A stretch of DNA of 64,000 nucleotides from assembly GCA_001650895.1 (NCBI GenBank), contig LXYH01000021.1, forward strand, positions 23,020-87,019, read 5' to 3'. This document shows, one piece after another, positions 18,530 to 27,037 of the stretch (its first letter is position 1; each line of letters begins with the position of its first letter). The translations under genes were made by a program, and so were the position numbers. Under the pieces are notes generated by a model. That model saw only the letters and a list, made by a program, of their open reading frames with translations. It was not told the DNA's origin and did not search any database. This stretch comes from Rhodobacteraceae bacterium EhC02. GTDB lineage: Bacteria > Pseudomonadota > Alphaproteobacteria > Rhodobacterales > Rhodobacteraceae.

Positions 18530-19456
18530 TTAAAGGTCGGGTTGATCGGCGCCCAGCGTCCGGATCGGCAGATCCGCGGTTTTTGGCGGCGTATCGCCGA
18601 TCACCACGATATCTGCGGCCTGCATGTGCCGGGCGAACCACAGCACCAGCGCCAGCGCGTCGCGCGGCTGCGCCGAGGGGCCATCGACGGCATCCAGCAC
18701 GATCTTGGAGGGTGCCCAGACGCTGATCTGGCCCTGCCGCATGGACCAGTCCAGTTCGGTGCGCGAATTCACCACGACGCAGCGCGGATCGCGCGCGGCC
18801 AGTACCCAGGCGTTCTGTTCGATCGCCAGCAGGTCGATGCGGCGTTGCGCCAGCGGATGGTCCGCCTGCGGTGCCTCGGCATCGGGGGCGCCCACGCAGA
18901 GGATGGTGGGGCGATGCCCCGCTTCAAGCTGATCGATCCAGCCTTTCAGGTGCGGCGAGGCGATGGCCGCGTTCGACAGAAAGATCACCTCGGGATGGGG
19001 GCGGTCATCGACGGGGCGCAGGGGCTGGGTGGTGGCGGTGGCAGGCCGGGCGCGCATGATCTCGACCCCCAGCGCGCCGGGGCCGCGATCCAGTTTTTCG
19101 ATCCGCACGAAGACACGCCGCGCCTGAGGCTCCAGCAGGATGCGGTCGGCGACGCGTTGCGCAAGGGTTTCCAGCAGGTTCAGACGCTCCGCGCCAAGCT
19201 CATGGGCGATGGCTTCGGTCACCTTGTCATAAGACAGGATGCGGTCGACATCATCGTCAAGATGACCCTGGGGCTCGACCTCGACCACGACGTTGAAGCA
19301 GATGCGCTGCGTCGTGCCGCGCTCGGCCTGGAAGGCGCCGATTTCGACGGTCACCACATGGTCACGCAGGGAAATACGGTCCAGCATCTCGGGGCCGGCG
19401 GTGCCCTCGGCACGTTCGGACGGATGCCCGAAGGCCCATTTGATTTCGCTGCTCAT
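18530..19456 (-). CDS. folB: Dihydroneopterin aldolase with long C-terminal extension
   Basis: Residues about 22-130 form a FolB domain (LRDHVVTVEIGAFQAERGTTQ, then LSYDKVTEAIAHEL and LLETLAQRVADRIL), which cleaves dihydroneopterin to 6-hydroxymethyl-dihydropterin. FolB proteins are usually about 120 aa; this one is 308 aa. The extra 170 or so residues contain VIFLSNAAIASPH, PTILCVGAPDAEAP and a final DIVVIGDTPPKTADLP, which look like an alpha/beta domain I cannot name. It is the first gene of folB-folP-glmM, 42 bases before folP. Confidence 0.88.
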   Translation of the reverse strand: MSSEIKWAFGHPSERAEGTAGPEMLDRISLRDHVVTVEIGAFQAERGTTQRICFNVVVEVEPQGHLDDDVDRILSYDKVTEAIAHELGAERLNLLETLAQRVADRILLEPQARRVFVRIEKLDRGPGALGVEIMRARPATATTQPLRPVDDRPHPEVIFLSNAAIASPHLKGWIDQLEAGHRPTILCVGAPDAEAPQADHPLAQRRIDLLAIEQNAWVLAARDPRCVVVNSRTELDWSMRQGQISVWAPSKIVLDAVDGPSAQPRDALALVLWFARHMQAADIVVIGDTPPKTADLPIRTLGADQPDL

Positions 19457-19548
19457 GGTCGTTCCCCCTGCCTTGCGCGCGCACAGTAGCGCGCCATGTC
19501 ACGGCTGCAAGGCTTCCTGCGGCACAGCAGGGTCCGGAAACGGCGCGA

Positions 19549-20172
19549 TCAGTTCTGCGCGGTTTCCAGCGGGTGACGATAGAAATGGTGCACGCCGATG
19601 GTGGCGGTGCGGGGGAATTTGCGCGACCAGTTCGGTCTGACGGCGGTGGTGTGATAATGGGTCGCCCCTTCGGTCAGGGCCCGAGGCGCGCCGCTGGCCA
19701 TAACGCTGGCCACCTTGGCCGAGATATCGAAGGCCGCCTTTTCGTTGATCACATCCGGGATGCCGTCGCAGGTATAGGTGAACTGGCACTGGTATTTGCG
19801 GCCGGTGCCCTGATGGATCACACCGCAGATCGTATCGGGATAGAGCGCGCTGTCGACCCGGTTCAGGATGACTTCGGCCACCGCGAACTGACCGCGCAGG
19901 GTTTCGCCGCGCGCCTCGAAATACAGCGCCTCTGACAGGCAGCGCATCTCGGCATCCGCCAGCTTGGGGCGCGGCAACTGGTTCAGCCAGTCGCGGCTAT
20001 AGCTGAGCTGACCCGGTGCAGGGGTCGACTTTTGCAGGAAACCATCCAGCTGAGAGGCCGAAATCCTGTTCAAACCGCGACGTTCTTCCTTGAGAACGTC
20101 GTGAATGGGCGTCTCGCCCACCGCGGGAAGGGCCACGAGAGTGGCCAGCGCAATGGCAGCAAAAAGGCGCAT
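19549..20172 (-). CDS. SleB-type cell wall hydrolase
   Basis: A 207-aa exported protein: signal peptide ([17 protein letters not shown]), a spacer, then a Hydrolase_2/SleB domain from about residue 88 ([15 protein letters not shown]...[15 protein letters not shown]) with the catalytic glutamate of [10 protein letters not shown] and the [10 protein letters not shown] and [13 protein letters not shown] segments. The family cleaves peptidoglycan glycan strands (lytic transglycosylase-like) and is not limited to spore formers. ATG 20172 has AAGGAG 9 bases upstream; the ATG at 20181 touches that site. It is single and minus strand; the roughly 200 bases on its upstream side hold no gene I can see. 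Confidence 0.88.
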   Translation of the reverse strand: MRLFAAIALATLVALPAVGETPIHDVLKEERRGLNRISASQLDGFLQKSTPAPGQLSYSRDWLNQLPRPKLADAEMRCLSEALYFEARGETLRGQFAVAEVILNRVDSALYPDTICGVIHQGTGRKYQCQFTYTCDGIPDVINEKAAFDISAKVASVMASGAPRALTEGATHYHTTAVRPNWSRKFPRTATIGVHHFYRHPLETAQN

Positions 20173-20379
20173 TTTCGTCATCTCCTTGTCAGAATGTGCG
20201 GGGAGCAGACCCCATGCCATCCTGCAAAATCAGACGTGTCTGTAGCGAAAAAGTGCCGGGTCGTCCACCCAAGGACGATTCGAGGGGCAAACAGGCGGTA
20301 TGCCGCTCAAAAGCGCAAGGGCGATTTTTGCATCGGACCCATGCGTTTTTGGCAAATATGGTAGATGGGGCGGTGCCCC

Positions 20380-22920
20380 CTACCCTTTCTTGTCCTTCAC
20401 TGCCAATTGCGCCGCGGCCAGTCTTGCGACGGGTACGCGGAAGGGTGAGCACGACACATAGTTGAATCCGGCGTCCCTGCAGAAGGCGATTGATTCGGGG
20501 CTGCCGCCATGTTCGCCGCAGATCGACAGGACAAGGTTGGGGCTGCTGGTGCGCCCTCTCTTCGCCGCAATCTGCAACAACTCGCCCACCCCGTCCTGAT
20601 CCAGCGTGTGGAACGGATCCTCGGGGAAAACGCCCTGCTGCACATAGGTCGACATGAACCGCCCCGCATCGTCGCGCGACAGCCCATAGGTCATCTGCGT
20701 CAGGTCGTTGGTCCCGAAGCTGAGGAACGAGGTATATGGCGCGATTTCGCCAGCCCTGAGGGCGGCGCGCGGCGTCTCGACCATGACCCCCAGGCGATAG
20801 GTGAAACTCACGCCCGATTCGTTGCGCACGGCGGCGGCCACCGCATCCACGCGGGTCTTGACCAGCTCCACCTCGCGCTTGGCCGAAACCAGCGGGATCA
20901 TGATCTCGGGGACGACCGGATCGCCGTCACGGCTGGCCAGAATCGTCGCCTCGAAAATGGCGCGGGCCTGCATGTCATAGATCTCGGGCACGGTGATGCC
21001 CAGGCGGACACCCCGCATCCCCAGCATGGGGTTGTATTCGGCCAGCGCCTCGCAACGGCGCGTCACATCGGACAGCGGCAGGTCCAGCGCCTCGGCCAGT
21101 TCGCGATGGCCCGCACGGTCATGGGGCAGGAATTCGTGCAAGGGCGGATCGAACAGGCGGATGCAGACGGGCTGCCCCTGCATGATGCGGAAAAGTTCTG
21201 CAAAATCTGCGCGTTGCATCGGCAGCAGCCGGTCCAGAGCGGCGCGGCGATCCTTGCTGGCATCTGCAAAGATCATCTCGCGCATCACGGTCAGGCGGTC
21301 GGCCTCGAAGAACATGTGTTCGGTCCGGCACAGGCCGATCCCCTGCGCCTTGAAGTTGCGGGCCGTCTGGGCATCGGCGGGCGTGTCGGCATTGGCCCGC
21401 ACCCCGATGTCGCGCACATCGTCGGCCCATTGCATCAGGGTCTGGAAGGCATCGTCCTGCGTCGCCTCCAGCATGGCAGGTTCGCCCGCCAGAACATCAC
21501 CATGTGTCCCGTCGATCGTCAGGATATCGCCCGCGCGGAATTCGCGCCCGTCCGGTGCGGTCAGGGCGTTCTTGCGCAGGTTGAACTTGATGTCGTTGGC
21601 GCCCACCACGCAGGGCAGGCCCAGGCCGCGCCCGATCACGGCGGCATGGCTGGTCATGCCGCCCCTTTCGGTCAGGACGGCGACGGCGGCATGCATGCCG
21701 CGAATATCCTCGGGGCTGGTTTCGCGGCGCACGAGGATGCAGGCCTCGCCCCTTGCGGCGCTTGCCTGGGCCTCGGCTGCGGTAAAGACCAGACGCCCGC
21801 TGGCGGCACCCGGACTGGCCGCGATCCCGCGTGCAAGGCGGTCGCGCGGCGCGCTGGGGTCGATCTGGCGGTGCAGCAATTCGTTGAGTGCGCGCGGTTC
21901 GATCCTGAGCAGCGCCTCTTCGCGCGGGATGATCCCTTCTTCGGCCAGGGCCACCGCGATGCGGACAGCGGCGCGCGCGCTTCGCTGCACACGCACACCG
22001 TCAAGGATATGCACGCTGCCATTCTCGATGGTGAATTCGGCCTGCATCTCTTCGCGCAGACGCTGGCGCATCAGCGCGGTATGCGCCTTGAGTTCCTCGA
22101 AGGCCCTTGGCGCCAGTTCCTCGAGCGAAGGGCCGCGGCTGTCGCGTTCCAGATAGAGCGCGTTGGTGCCACGCTGCAGCGCATCACGCCCCTGGCTTTG
22201 CGACAGGTAGCGCCCGGTGATCTGCTTGTGTCCCGTCTGGGAATTGACCAGCTGGATCACGCCGGAACCGCATTCCCCCATACCCAGACCCAGCGCCATG
22301 GCCTGCACGACCAATCCCAAACCCGCATCGGCGGGCGCGCCCTTGGCCTGCCGCAGCAGGCGCGCGGTTGTCCCGCTCCAGGCGCGCGCCATGGAGCGCA
22401 GCACTTCGGCCAGTTGCACGGCGGGATCCTGGGGAAAGGCCTCTTCGGTTTCGTCCTCATAGGCGCGCAGCACCTCGGCCAGACCCTCGGGGCCGTCCAG
22501 CGTCACATCGTCGAACATGTCCGGGTCCAGCCGGGCCACATGCAATGCATAGGATTGCACGAAGCGCAGATAGATGGCGGCGGCGGCCTCCTCGCCAAGC
22601 TCGGCACTGAGATCGGCATAGACCTTGTCGTTCATGCCGATGTTCAGCACCGCGCCGGGACCGCCCCAATCCGGGTCCTCGGACGAGGGGCGAACGCAGA
22701 GAAGCGGCGTGTCGCCAAACGCATCCAGCAGGCCGCGCATGTCCGGCATCTCGCCGGCCGCGATCCGCTGCACGGCGCCAAAGCTGAGCGCGACGGTCAC
22801 GGGAACCGGAAGGTCCAGCCGGGCAAGGCGTTGCAGGCATTTCGCCCGCCCGCCATGGGTGGCGGTGCTGATCGGGGCGATGGGCGTGATCAGGGTAATA
22901 TCAGGGTCGTTATGCTGCAC
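20380..22920 (-). CDS. ppdK: Pyruvate, phosphate dikinase
   Basis: Interconverts pyruvate, ATP and phosphate with phosphoenolpyruvate, AMP and pyrophosphate. From the GTG at 22920 (AAAGG 7 bases upstream) it is 846 aa, near the usual length. It has an ATP-grasp-like N-terminal half, the phosphohistidine swivelling domain (LTERGGMTSHAAVIGRGLG) and a C-terminal PEP barrel (FLSFGTNDLTQMTYGLSRDD and the active Cys in LSICGEHGG). The N-terminal ATP domain is shortened and divergent compared with classical PPDK (opening ISTATHGGRAKCLQRL), a form I recall from Rhodobacteraceae. It is downstream of glyS but separated by a palindrome/terminator. Confidence 0.88.
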   Translation of the reverse strand: MQHNDPDITLITPIAPISTATHGGRAKCLQRLARLDLPVPVTVALSFGAVQRIAAGEMPDMRGLLDAFGDTPLLCVRPSSEDPDWGGPGAVLNIGMNDKVYADLSAELGEEAAAAIYLRFVQSYALHVARLDPDMFDDVTLDGPEGLAEVLRAYEDETEEAFPQDPAVQLAEVLRSMARAWSGTTARLLRQAKGAPADAGLGLVVQAMALGLGMGECGSGVIQLVNSQTGHKQITGRYLSQSQGRDALQRGTNALYLERDSRGPSLEELAPRAFEELKAHTALMRQRLREEMQAEFTIENGSVHILDGVRVQRSARAAVRIAVALAEEGIIPREEALLRIEPRALNELLHRQIDPSAPRDRLARGIAASPGAASGRLVFTAAEAQASAARGEACILVRRETSPEDIRGMHAAVAVLTERGGMTSHAAVIGRGLGLPCVVGANDIKFNLRKNALTAPDGREFRAGDILTIDGTHGDVLAGEPAMLEATQDDAFQTLMQWADDVRDIGVRANADTPADAQTARNFKAQGIGLCRTEHMFFEADRLTVMREMIFADASKDRRAALDRLLPMQRADFAELFRIMQGQPVCIRLFDPPLHEFLPHDRAGHRELAEALDLPLSDVTRRCEALAEYNPMLGMRGVRLGITVPEIYDMQARAIFEATILASRDGDPVVPEIMIPLVSAKREVELVKTRVDAVAAAVRNESGVSFTYRLGVMVETPRAALRAGEIAPYTSFLSFGTNDLTQMTYGLSRDDAGRFMSTYVQQGVFPEDPFHTLDQDGVGELLQIAAKRGRTSSPNLVLSICGEHGGSPESIAFCRDAGFNYVSCSPFRVPVARLAAAQLAVKDKKG

Positions 22921-22996
22921 TGCGGCGCCTTTCGTATTCAGATGCAGAATACGCCCGATGCGCCCCAACGCAAGCGCGGCGTTGGGGAAGTGTCAG

Positions 22997-23019
22997 AAAA
23001 AATTGACAGCACTGTCAAT
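22997..23019 (-). terminator. Palindrome after glyS: terminator, or operator of ppdK
   Basis: A perfect inverted repeat ATTGACAG-CA-CTGTCAAT (23002-23019) touching the glyS stop codon, followed on the minus strand by six T residues (22997-23002). Read as RNA it is a hairpin plus U run that would end glyS. With only two bases between the arms it also looks like a protein-binding dyad for the ppdK promoter. I cannot choose between the two. Confidence 0.55.
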
Positions 23020-25346
23020 CAGCCGTCCAGCCGTGTCAGGTCGGCCACCGAGATGCAGATCGTGCGGATGCGGGACAGCAGGTTCAGGCGGTTACGCCGG
23101 ACGACGGCATTGTCGGTATTGACCTGCACGGCCTCGAAGAAGGCATCGATGGGCGCGCGCAACGCGGCCATGGCGGTCATGGCGGCGGCGAAATCCTCGG
23201 CCTTCATGGCGGGGGCGATGGTGCCCTCTGCCTGGTCGAGGGCGGCAAAAAGCGCGCGCTCGGCGTCGGTTTCGGCGAATTTCACATCCGCGCCATAGGA
23301 ATATTCGACGCCGTCCTTCTCCTCGGCCTGGGACAGGATGTTGGCCGCGCGCTTGAAACCTTGCAGCAGGTTTTCCCCGTCATCGGTCTTGAGGAAAGCG
23401 GCCAGCGCCTCGGCGCGTTTCACGAGGAGCATCAAGTCATCATTCGCTGGCAGGCCGGCGGATGGCGTGCTGTCTGTTTCGGACAAGCAGGCGTCAATGA
23501 CGTCGTGGCGGATGCCTTGATCCTTCAGGTAGACCTTGAGGCGGTCATAGAAGAAGCCAAGGAGGTTGGAGATCAAGCTGCCTATTGGTGCAATCTCTCG
23601 CGACTGCATCGCCGTTCCGGGGCGATCCCCCTCGATCAGGTCAGCCTCAGCGTTCCTTATCGCGAAACAGGTGGCGTCGAGATTGATCGTATCTTTGGTA
23701 GCGATATCCGGGAAAGCGCTGCGGGTATAGGCGCTGACAGATGCAAGGCTTTGTTCACCGGAATGCGACCGCACCGGAAGGAAGAGGACTTCCCCCTCGC
23801 CCATGCTTGCGTTCAGTGATCGAATGGTGGGGTCAATCAAGGAATGGGCAAATCTTGATCGCACCTCATTCCCCAGCACCAGACGGATCACACCCAGTGC
23901 GGCGCGGCGCAGGGCGTAGGGGTCTTTCGACCCCGTGGGTTTTTCGTCGATGGCCCAGAAACCGGTCAGCGTGTCGATCTTGTCGGCCAGTGCCACGGCA
24001 ACCGAAACAGGGTGCGTGGGCACTTCGTCCGAGGGGCCCAGCGGCTTGTAATGCATCTCGCAGGCCTCTGGCACGCCATCGTCATGGCCTGCGGCGGCGG
24101 CGTAATAGCGGCCCATAAGCCCTTGAAGTTCCGGGAATTCGCCGACCATCTCGGATTGCAGGTCGGCCTTGGCGACGCGCGCGGCCTCGGCCGCCAGGTC
24201 GGGTTTGGCACCCAGCAGGGGCGCGATCTCGCGCGCCAGCGCCTCGATCCGGGCGACGCGGTCGGCCTGCGACCCCAGCTTGTTGTGGAAGGTGACCGAG
24301 GCAAGGCCCGCGGCCATGCCTTCCAGCCCCACGTTCTTGACGGTGCGCAGGTCGTTTTCCCAGAAGAACCGTGCATCCGACAGGCGGGCCGACAGCACCT
24401 TCTGGTTGCCTGCAAGGATCGTCGCGCCGTGGTCGCGGGTTTCGATGTTCGCCACGGTGACGAACCGTTCGATCCGGCCCGTCTTGGGGTTGCGGACGGA
24501 AAAGAACTTCTGGTGTTCGCGCATGCTGGTTTGCAGCACCTCGGCCGGCAGGCCCAGAAACGCCTGATCGATCGCCCCCATCAGGACGACGGGCCATTCC
24601 ACAAGCCCTGCCACCTCGGCCAGCAGGCCCGCATCCTCGACCACTTCAAGCCCGTTGGCGAAAGCCTGGCTTGTCGCTTCGGCCCAGATCGCATCGGCGC
24701 GCTCGGCCGGATCAAGGATCACGCGGTTCTGCTTGAGCTTGGCGGCGTAGTCTTCAAACGAGGCAACGGCAAAGCGCCCCTTGCCCATGAAGCGGTGGCC
24801 CTCGGTGGTGTTGCCGGCGGTGATGCCCTCCACGGACATCGGCACCACTTCGGCCCCGGCCTCGGTGGTCAGGATGCACAGGATGGATTGCAGCGGACGC
24901 ACCCAGCGCAGGCTGCCCGTCCCCCAGCGCATCGATTTGGGCCAGGGAAAGTTGCGGACCGCCCCTTCCAGCACCTCGGCCACGATCTCGGACGCCGGGC
25001 GACCCGGCTTTTCAATGACGGCAAAGAAGACACGCGCCTTGCCGGCGTCGCGTTCTTCCAACTGGTCGCGGGTCAAGCCAGCACCGCGCAGGAAACCTTC
25101 GATCGCCTGTTCGGGCGCATCCACGCGGGGGCCCTTGCGTTCCTCGCGCAGGGTGGGCGAGTTGGCCAGCACCCCTTCGATGGCCAGCGTCAGGCGGCGC
25201 GGCGTCGAAAAGGCGGCCGCGCCCGCATAGGTGAGGCCCGCCTCGACCAGGCCGTTGGTCACGAGTTTCTTCAGGTCATCCGCCGCCCGCGCCTGCATGC
25301 GCGCCGGGATTTCCTCGGAGAAGAGTTCAATCAGAAGATCGGGCAT
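23019..25346 (-). CDS. glyS: Glycine-tRNA ligase beta subunit (with unusual internal insert)
   Basis: The tRNA-binding subunit of the tetrameric glycyl-tRNA synthetase. The N-terminus (LLIELFSEEIPARMQ), the central HD-like part and the C-terminal anticodon-binding region (LLGFFYDRLKVYLKDQGIRHDVIDA onward) are normal. At 775 aa it is longer than the roughly 690 aa I expect. The extra length is residues about 496-592 (23571-23861), a segment with visibly lower GC and no similarity to the family that I can see, placed in frame between RLVLGNEVR and LLGFFYDR. The rest looks functional and the essential gene has no second copy here, so the insert is probably tolerated. Confidence 0.94.
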   Translation of the reverse strand: MPDLLIELFSEEIPARMQARAADDLKKLVTNGLVEAGLTYAGAAAFSTPRRLTLAIEGVLANSPTLREERKGPRVDAPEQAIEGFLRGAGLTRDQLEERDAGKARVFFAVIEKPGRPASEIVAEVLEGAVRNFPWPKSMRWGTGSLRWVRPLQSILCILTTEAGAEVVPMSVEGITAGNTTEGHRFMGKGRFAVASFEDYAAKLKQNRVILDPAERADAIWAEATSQAFANGLEVVEDAGLLAEVAGLVEWPVVLMGAIDQAFLGLPAEVLQTSMREHQKFFSVRNPKTGRIERFVTVANIETRDHGATILAGNQKVLSARLSDARFFWENDLRTVKNVGLEGMAAGLASVTFHNKLGSQADRVARIEALAREIAPLLGAKPDLAAEAARVAKADLQSEMVGEFPELQGLMGRYYAAAAGHDDGVPEACEMHYKPLGPSDEVPTHPVSVAVALADKIDTLTGFWAIDEKPTGSKDPYALRRAALGVIRLVLGNEVRSRFAHSLIDPTIRSLNASMGEGEVLFLPVRSHSGEQSLASVSAYTRSAFPDIATKDTINLDATCFAIRNAEADLIEGDRPGTAMQSREIAPIGSLISNLLGFFYDRLKVYLKDQGIRHDVIDACLSETDSTPSAGLPANDDLMLLVKRAEALAAFLKTDDGENLLQGFKRAANILSQAEEKDGVEYSYGADVKFAETDAERALFAALDQAEGTIAPAMKAEDFAAAMTAMAALRAPIDAFFEAVQVNTDNAVVRRNRLNLLSRIRTICISVADLTRLDG

Positions 25347-25370
25347 GAATCGGTTTCCTTGGCGCGGAGA

Positions 25371-25895
25371 TCAGTTTTCCTGCGGGGGCGCGGGACAATC
25401 GGCGGGGGCGGGCTGGCCGTCAAAGACCACTTCGCCGCAGCGATTGATCTGTTGCCAGACATAGCCGCGCCCGTCCGTGGTGACCGCCACGATGCGGTCG
25501 ATGCCGTAGCGGATGTTCTCGGTGCCCATGAAGGCCAGCGCGGTGCCCGCCTCCAGTGCAGCACCAAGCTCGCGGGCGTCGAAGCATTCGAACCACTTGG
25601 GCGCCACGAGGGGCACGGCGCCCGCATAGGGCTGATAGGTCGCGGCCATCTGGTCAAGCGACAGGTCGGTGCGGAAGCAGGCGCGGTAGCGGATCGGGCT
25701 GCTGTCGGAATCGATCGCCTGAAACGCGGCATGAGGCAGTGCTTCGGACTGGCCCGTGGCCAGGGCCACGATCTGCACGTCATCGGGACCGCTTGCCGTG
25801 ATCTCCTCGTAAAAGCCGTAGACCTGAAGGTAATACATCGCCGCGCCGCCAACCAGCGCGGCCGAGAGGATAAGAACTGCGAGAAACTTGCCCAT
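25371..25895 (-). CDS. Membrane-anchored protein between glyQ and glyS (DUF6446-like)
   Basis: A 174-aa protein with a single N-terminal membrane anchor (FLAVLILSAALVGGAAMYYL) and a periplasmic-looking domain with three cysteines (RACFRTDL, WFECFDAREL, INRCGEVVF). Its ATG overlaps the TAA of glyQ (TAATG) and its end is 24 bases before glyS, so it is part of the glyQ-glyS operon. A small membrane protein in this position is typical of Rhodobacteraceae; I believe it is the family called DUF6446, but recall rather than a search supports this. Function unknown. Confidence 0.75.
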   Translation of the reverse strand: MGKFLAVLILSAALVGGAAMYYLQVYGFYEEITASGPDDVQIVALATGQSEALPHAAFQAIDSDSSPIRYRACFRTDLSLDQMAATYQPYAGAVPLVAPKWFECFDARELGAALEAGTALAFMGTENIRYGIDRIVAVTTDGRGYVWQQINRCGEVVFDGQPAPADCPAPPQEN

Positions 25896-26830
25896 TACGC
25901 GGCCCACCCGCCGGCGTCGGTCTGCACGAAGGCATCCGCGCATTGCTTGGCCAGCGCACGCACCCGCCCGATATAGGCCTGCCGTTCGGTGACGGAGATC
26001 ACGCCGCGTGCGTCCAGAAGGTTGAACAGGTGGCTGGCCTTGATGCACTGATCATAGGCCGGATGCGCCATGATGATGCGTTTTCCGGTCTTTGGGTCCT
26101 CGGCCGGCAGCGCCAGAAGGCGGGCGCATTCTGCCTCGGCATCCTCGAAGTGGCGCAAGAGCATCTCGGTCGTGGCGGCATCGAAATTGTGGCGGCTGTA
26201 TTCCTCTTCGGTCTGGCGGAAGACATCGCCATAGCTCAGCCGGATCGGCGCATCGGGGTCGTTATAGGGCATGTCCATCACGTGGTTCACGCCCAGCACA
26301 TACATCGCAAGACGTTCCAGCCCGTAGGTCAGCTCGCCCGACACCGGATGGCAATCATGCCCGCCGACCTGCTGGAAATAGGTGAACTGGCTGACTTCCA
26401 TCCCGTCGCACCACACTTCCCAGCCCAGGCCCCAGGCACCCAGGGTCGGGCTTTCCCAGTCATCCTCGACAAAGCGGATGTCATGCAGCGCCATGTCGAT
26501 GCCGATCGCCTCGAGGCTACCAAGATAGAGCGCCTGCAGATCGGGGGGGCTGGGTTTGATCAGCACCTGGTACTGGTAATAGTGCTGCAAACGGTTCGGG
26601 TTCTCGCCATAGCGGCCGTCGGTCGGACGACGCGAGGGCTGCACATAGGCGGCGGCCCAGGCTTTCGTGCCGAGGCTGCGCAATGTCGTGGCGGGGTGAA
26701 AGGTGCCCGCCCCCACTTCCATGTCATAAGGCTGCATCACGGCACAGCCCTTGGAGGCCCAATAGGCCTGAAGCCTCAGGATGATTTCCTGGAAACTGCG
26801 CGGCGTGCCGCCTGTCCCTGCCATGCTCAT
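25895..26830 (-). CDS. glyQ: Glycine-tRNA ligase alpha subunit
   Basis: The catalytic class II subunit that activates glycine. 311 aa with the family start ([20 protein letters not shown]), the [11 protein letters not shown] motif, the [13 protein letters not shown] motif and [15 protein letters not shown] is 10 bases before ATG 26830. First gene of the operon glyQ-membrane protein-glyS. It is divergent from the secreted pseudoprotease gene; the 207 bases between them hold no other gene. Confidence 0.97.
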   Translation of the reverse strand: MSMAGTGGTPRSFQEIILRLQAYWASKGCAVMQPYDMEVGAGTFHPATTLRSLGTKAWAAAYVQPSRRPTDGRYGENPNRLQHYYQYQVLIKPSPPDLQALYLGSLEAIGIDMALHDIRFVEDDWESPTLGAWGLGWEVWCDGMEVSQFTYFQQVGGHDCHPVSGELTYGLERLAMYVLGVNHVMDMPYNDPDAPIRLSYGDVFRQTEEEYSRHNFDAATTEMLLRHFEDAEAECARLLALPAEDPKTGKRIIMAHPAYDQCIKASHLFNLLDARGVISVTERQAYIGRVRALAKQCADAFVQTDAGGWAA

Positions 26831-27037
26831 GCGTCCAACGCTCCTGATCGGTTGCCCCGGCGCCCTGCCCGTCCGATTTTCAGGCGGCAGATCGCGCGCT
26901 CTACCTATTGCCCGCGCCGGATGGGGTCAATTGCGCGATCACGCATTATTCGGATGCATGCCGGTCGGGATTTGTTAAAACGGGGCCGTTGAGACCCGAA
27001 TGGGACAAATTGATACAGGCAGGGGCGTTGGATTTTC

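Noticed and set aside
20509..23298. A 929-codon open frame antisense to ppdK and the end of glyS
   Set aside because: Opposite a clear enzyme; composition is that of a complementary frame of a high-GC gene.
24012..25976. A 654-codon open frame antisense to glyS
   Set aside because: Complement of glyS; no start signal and no recognisable domain.
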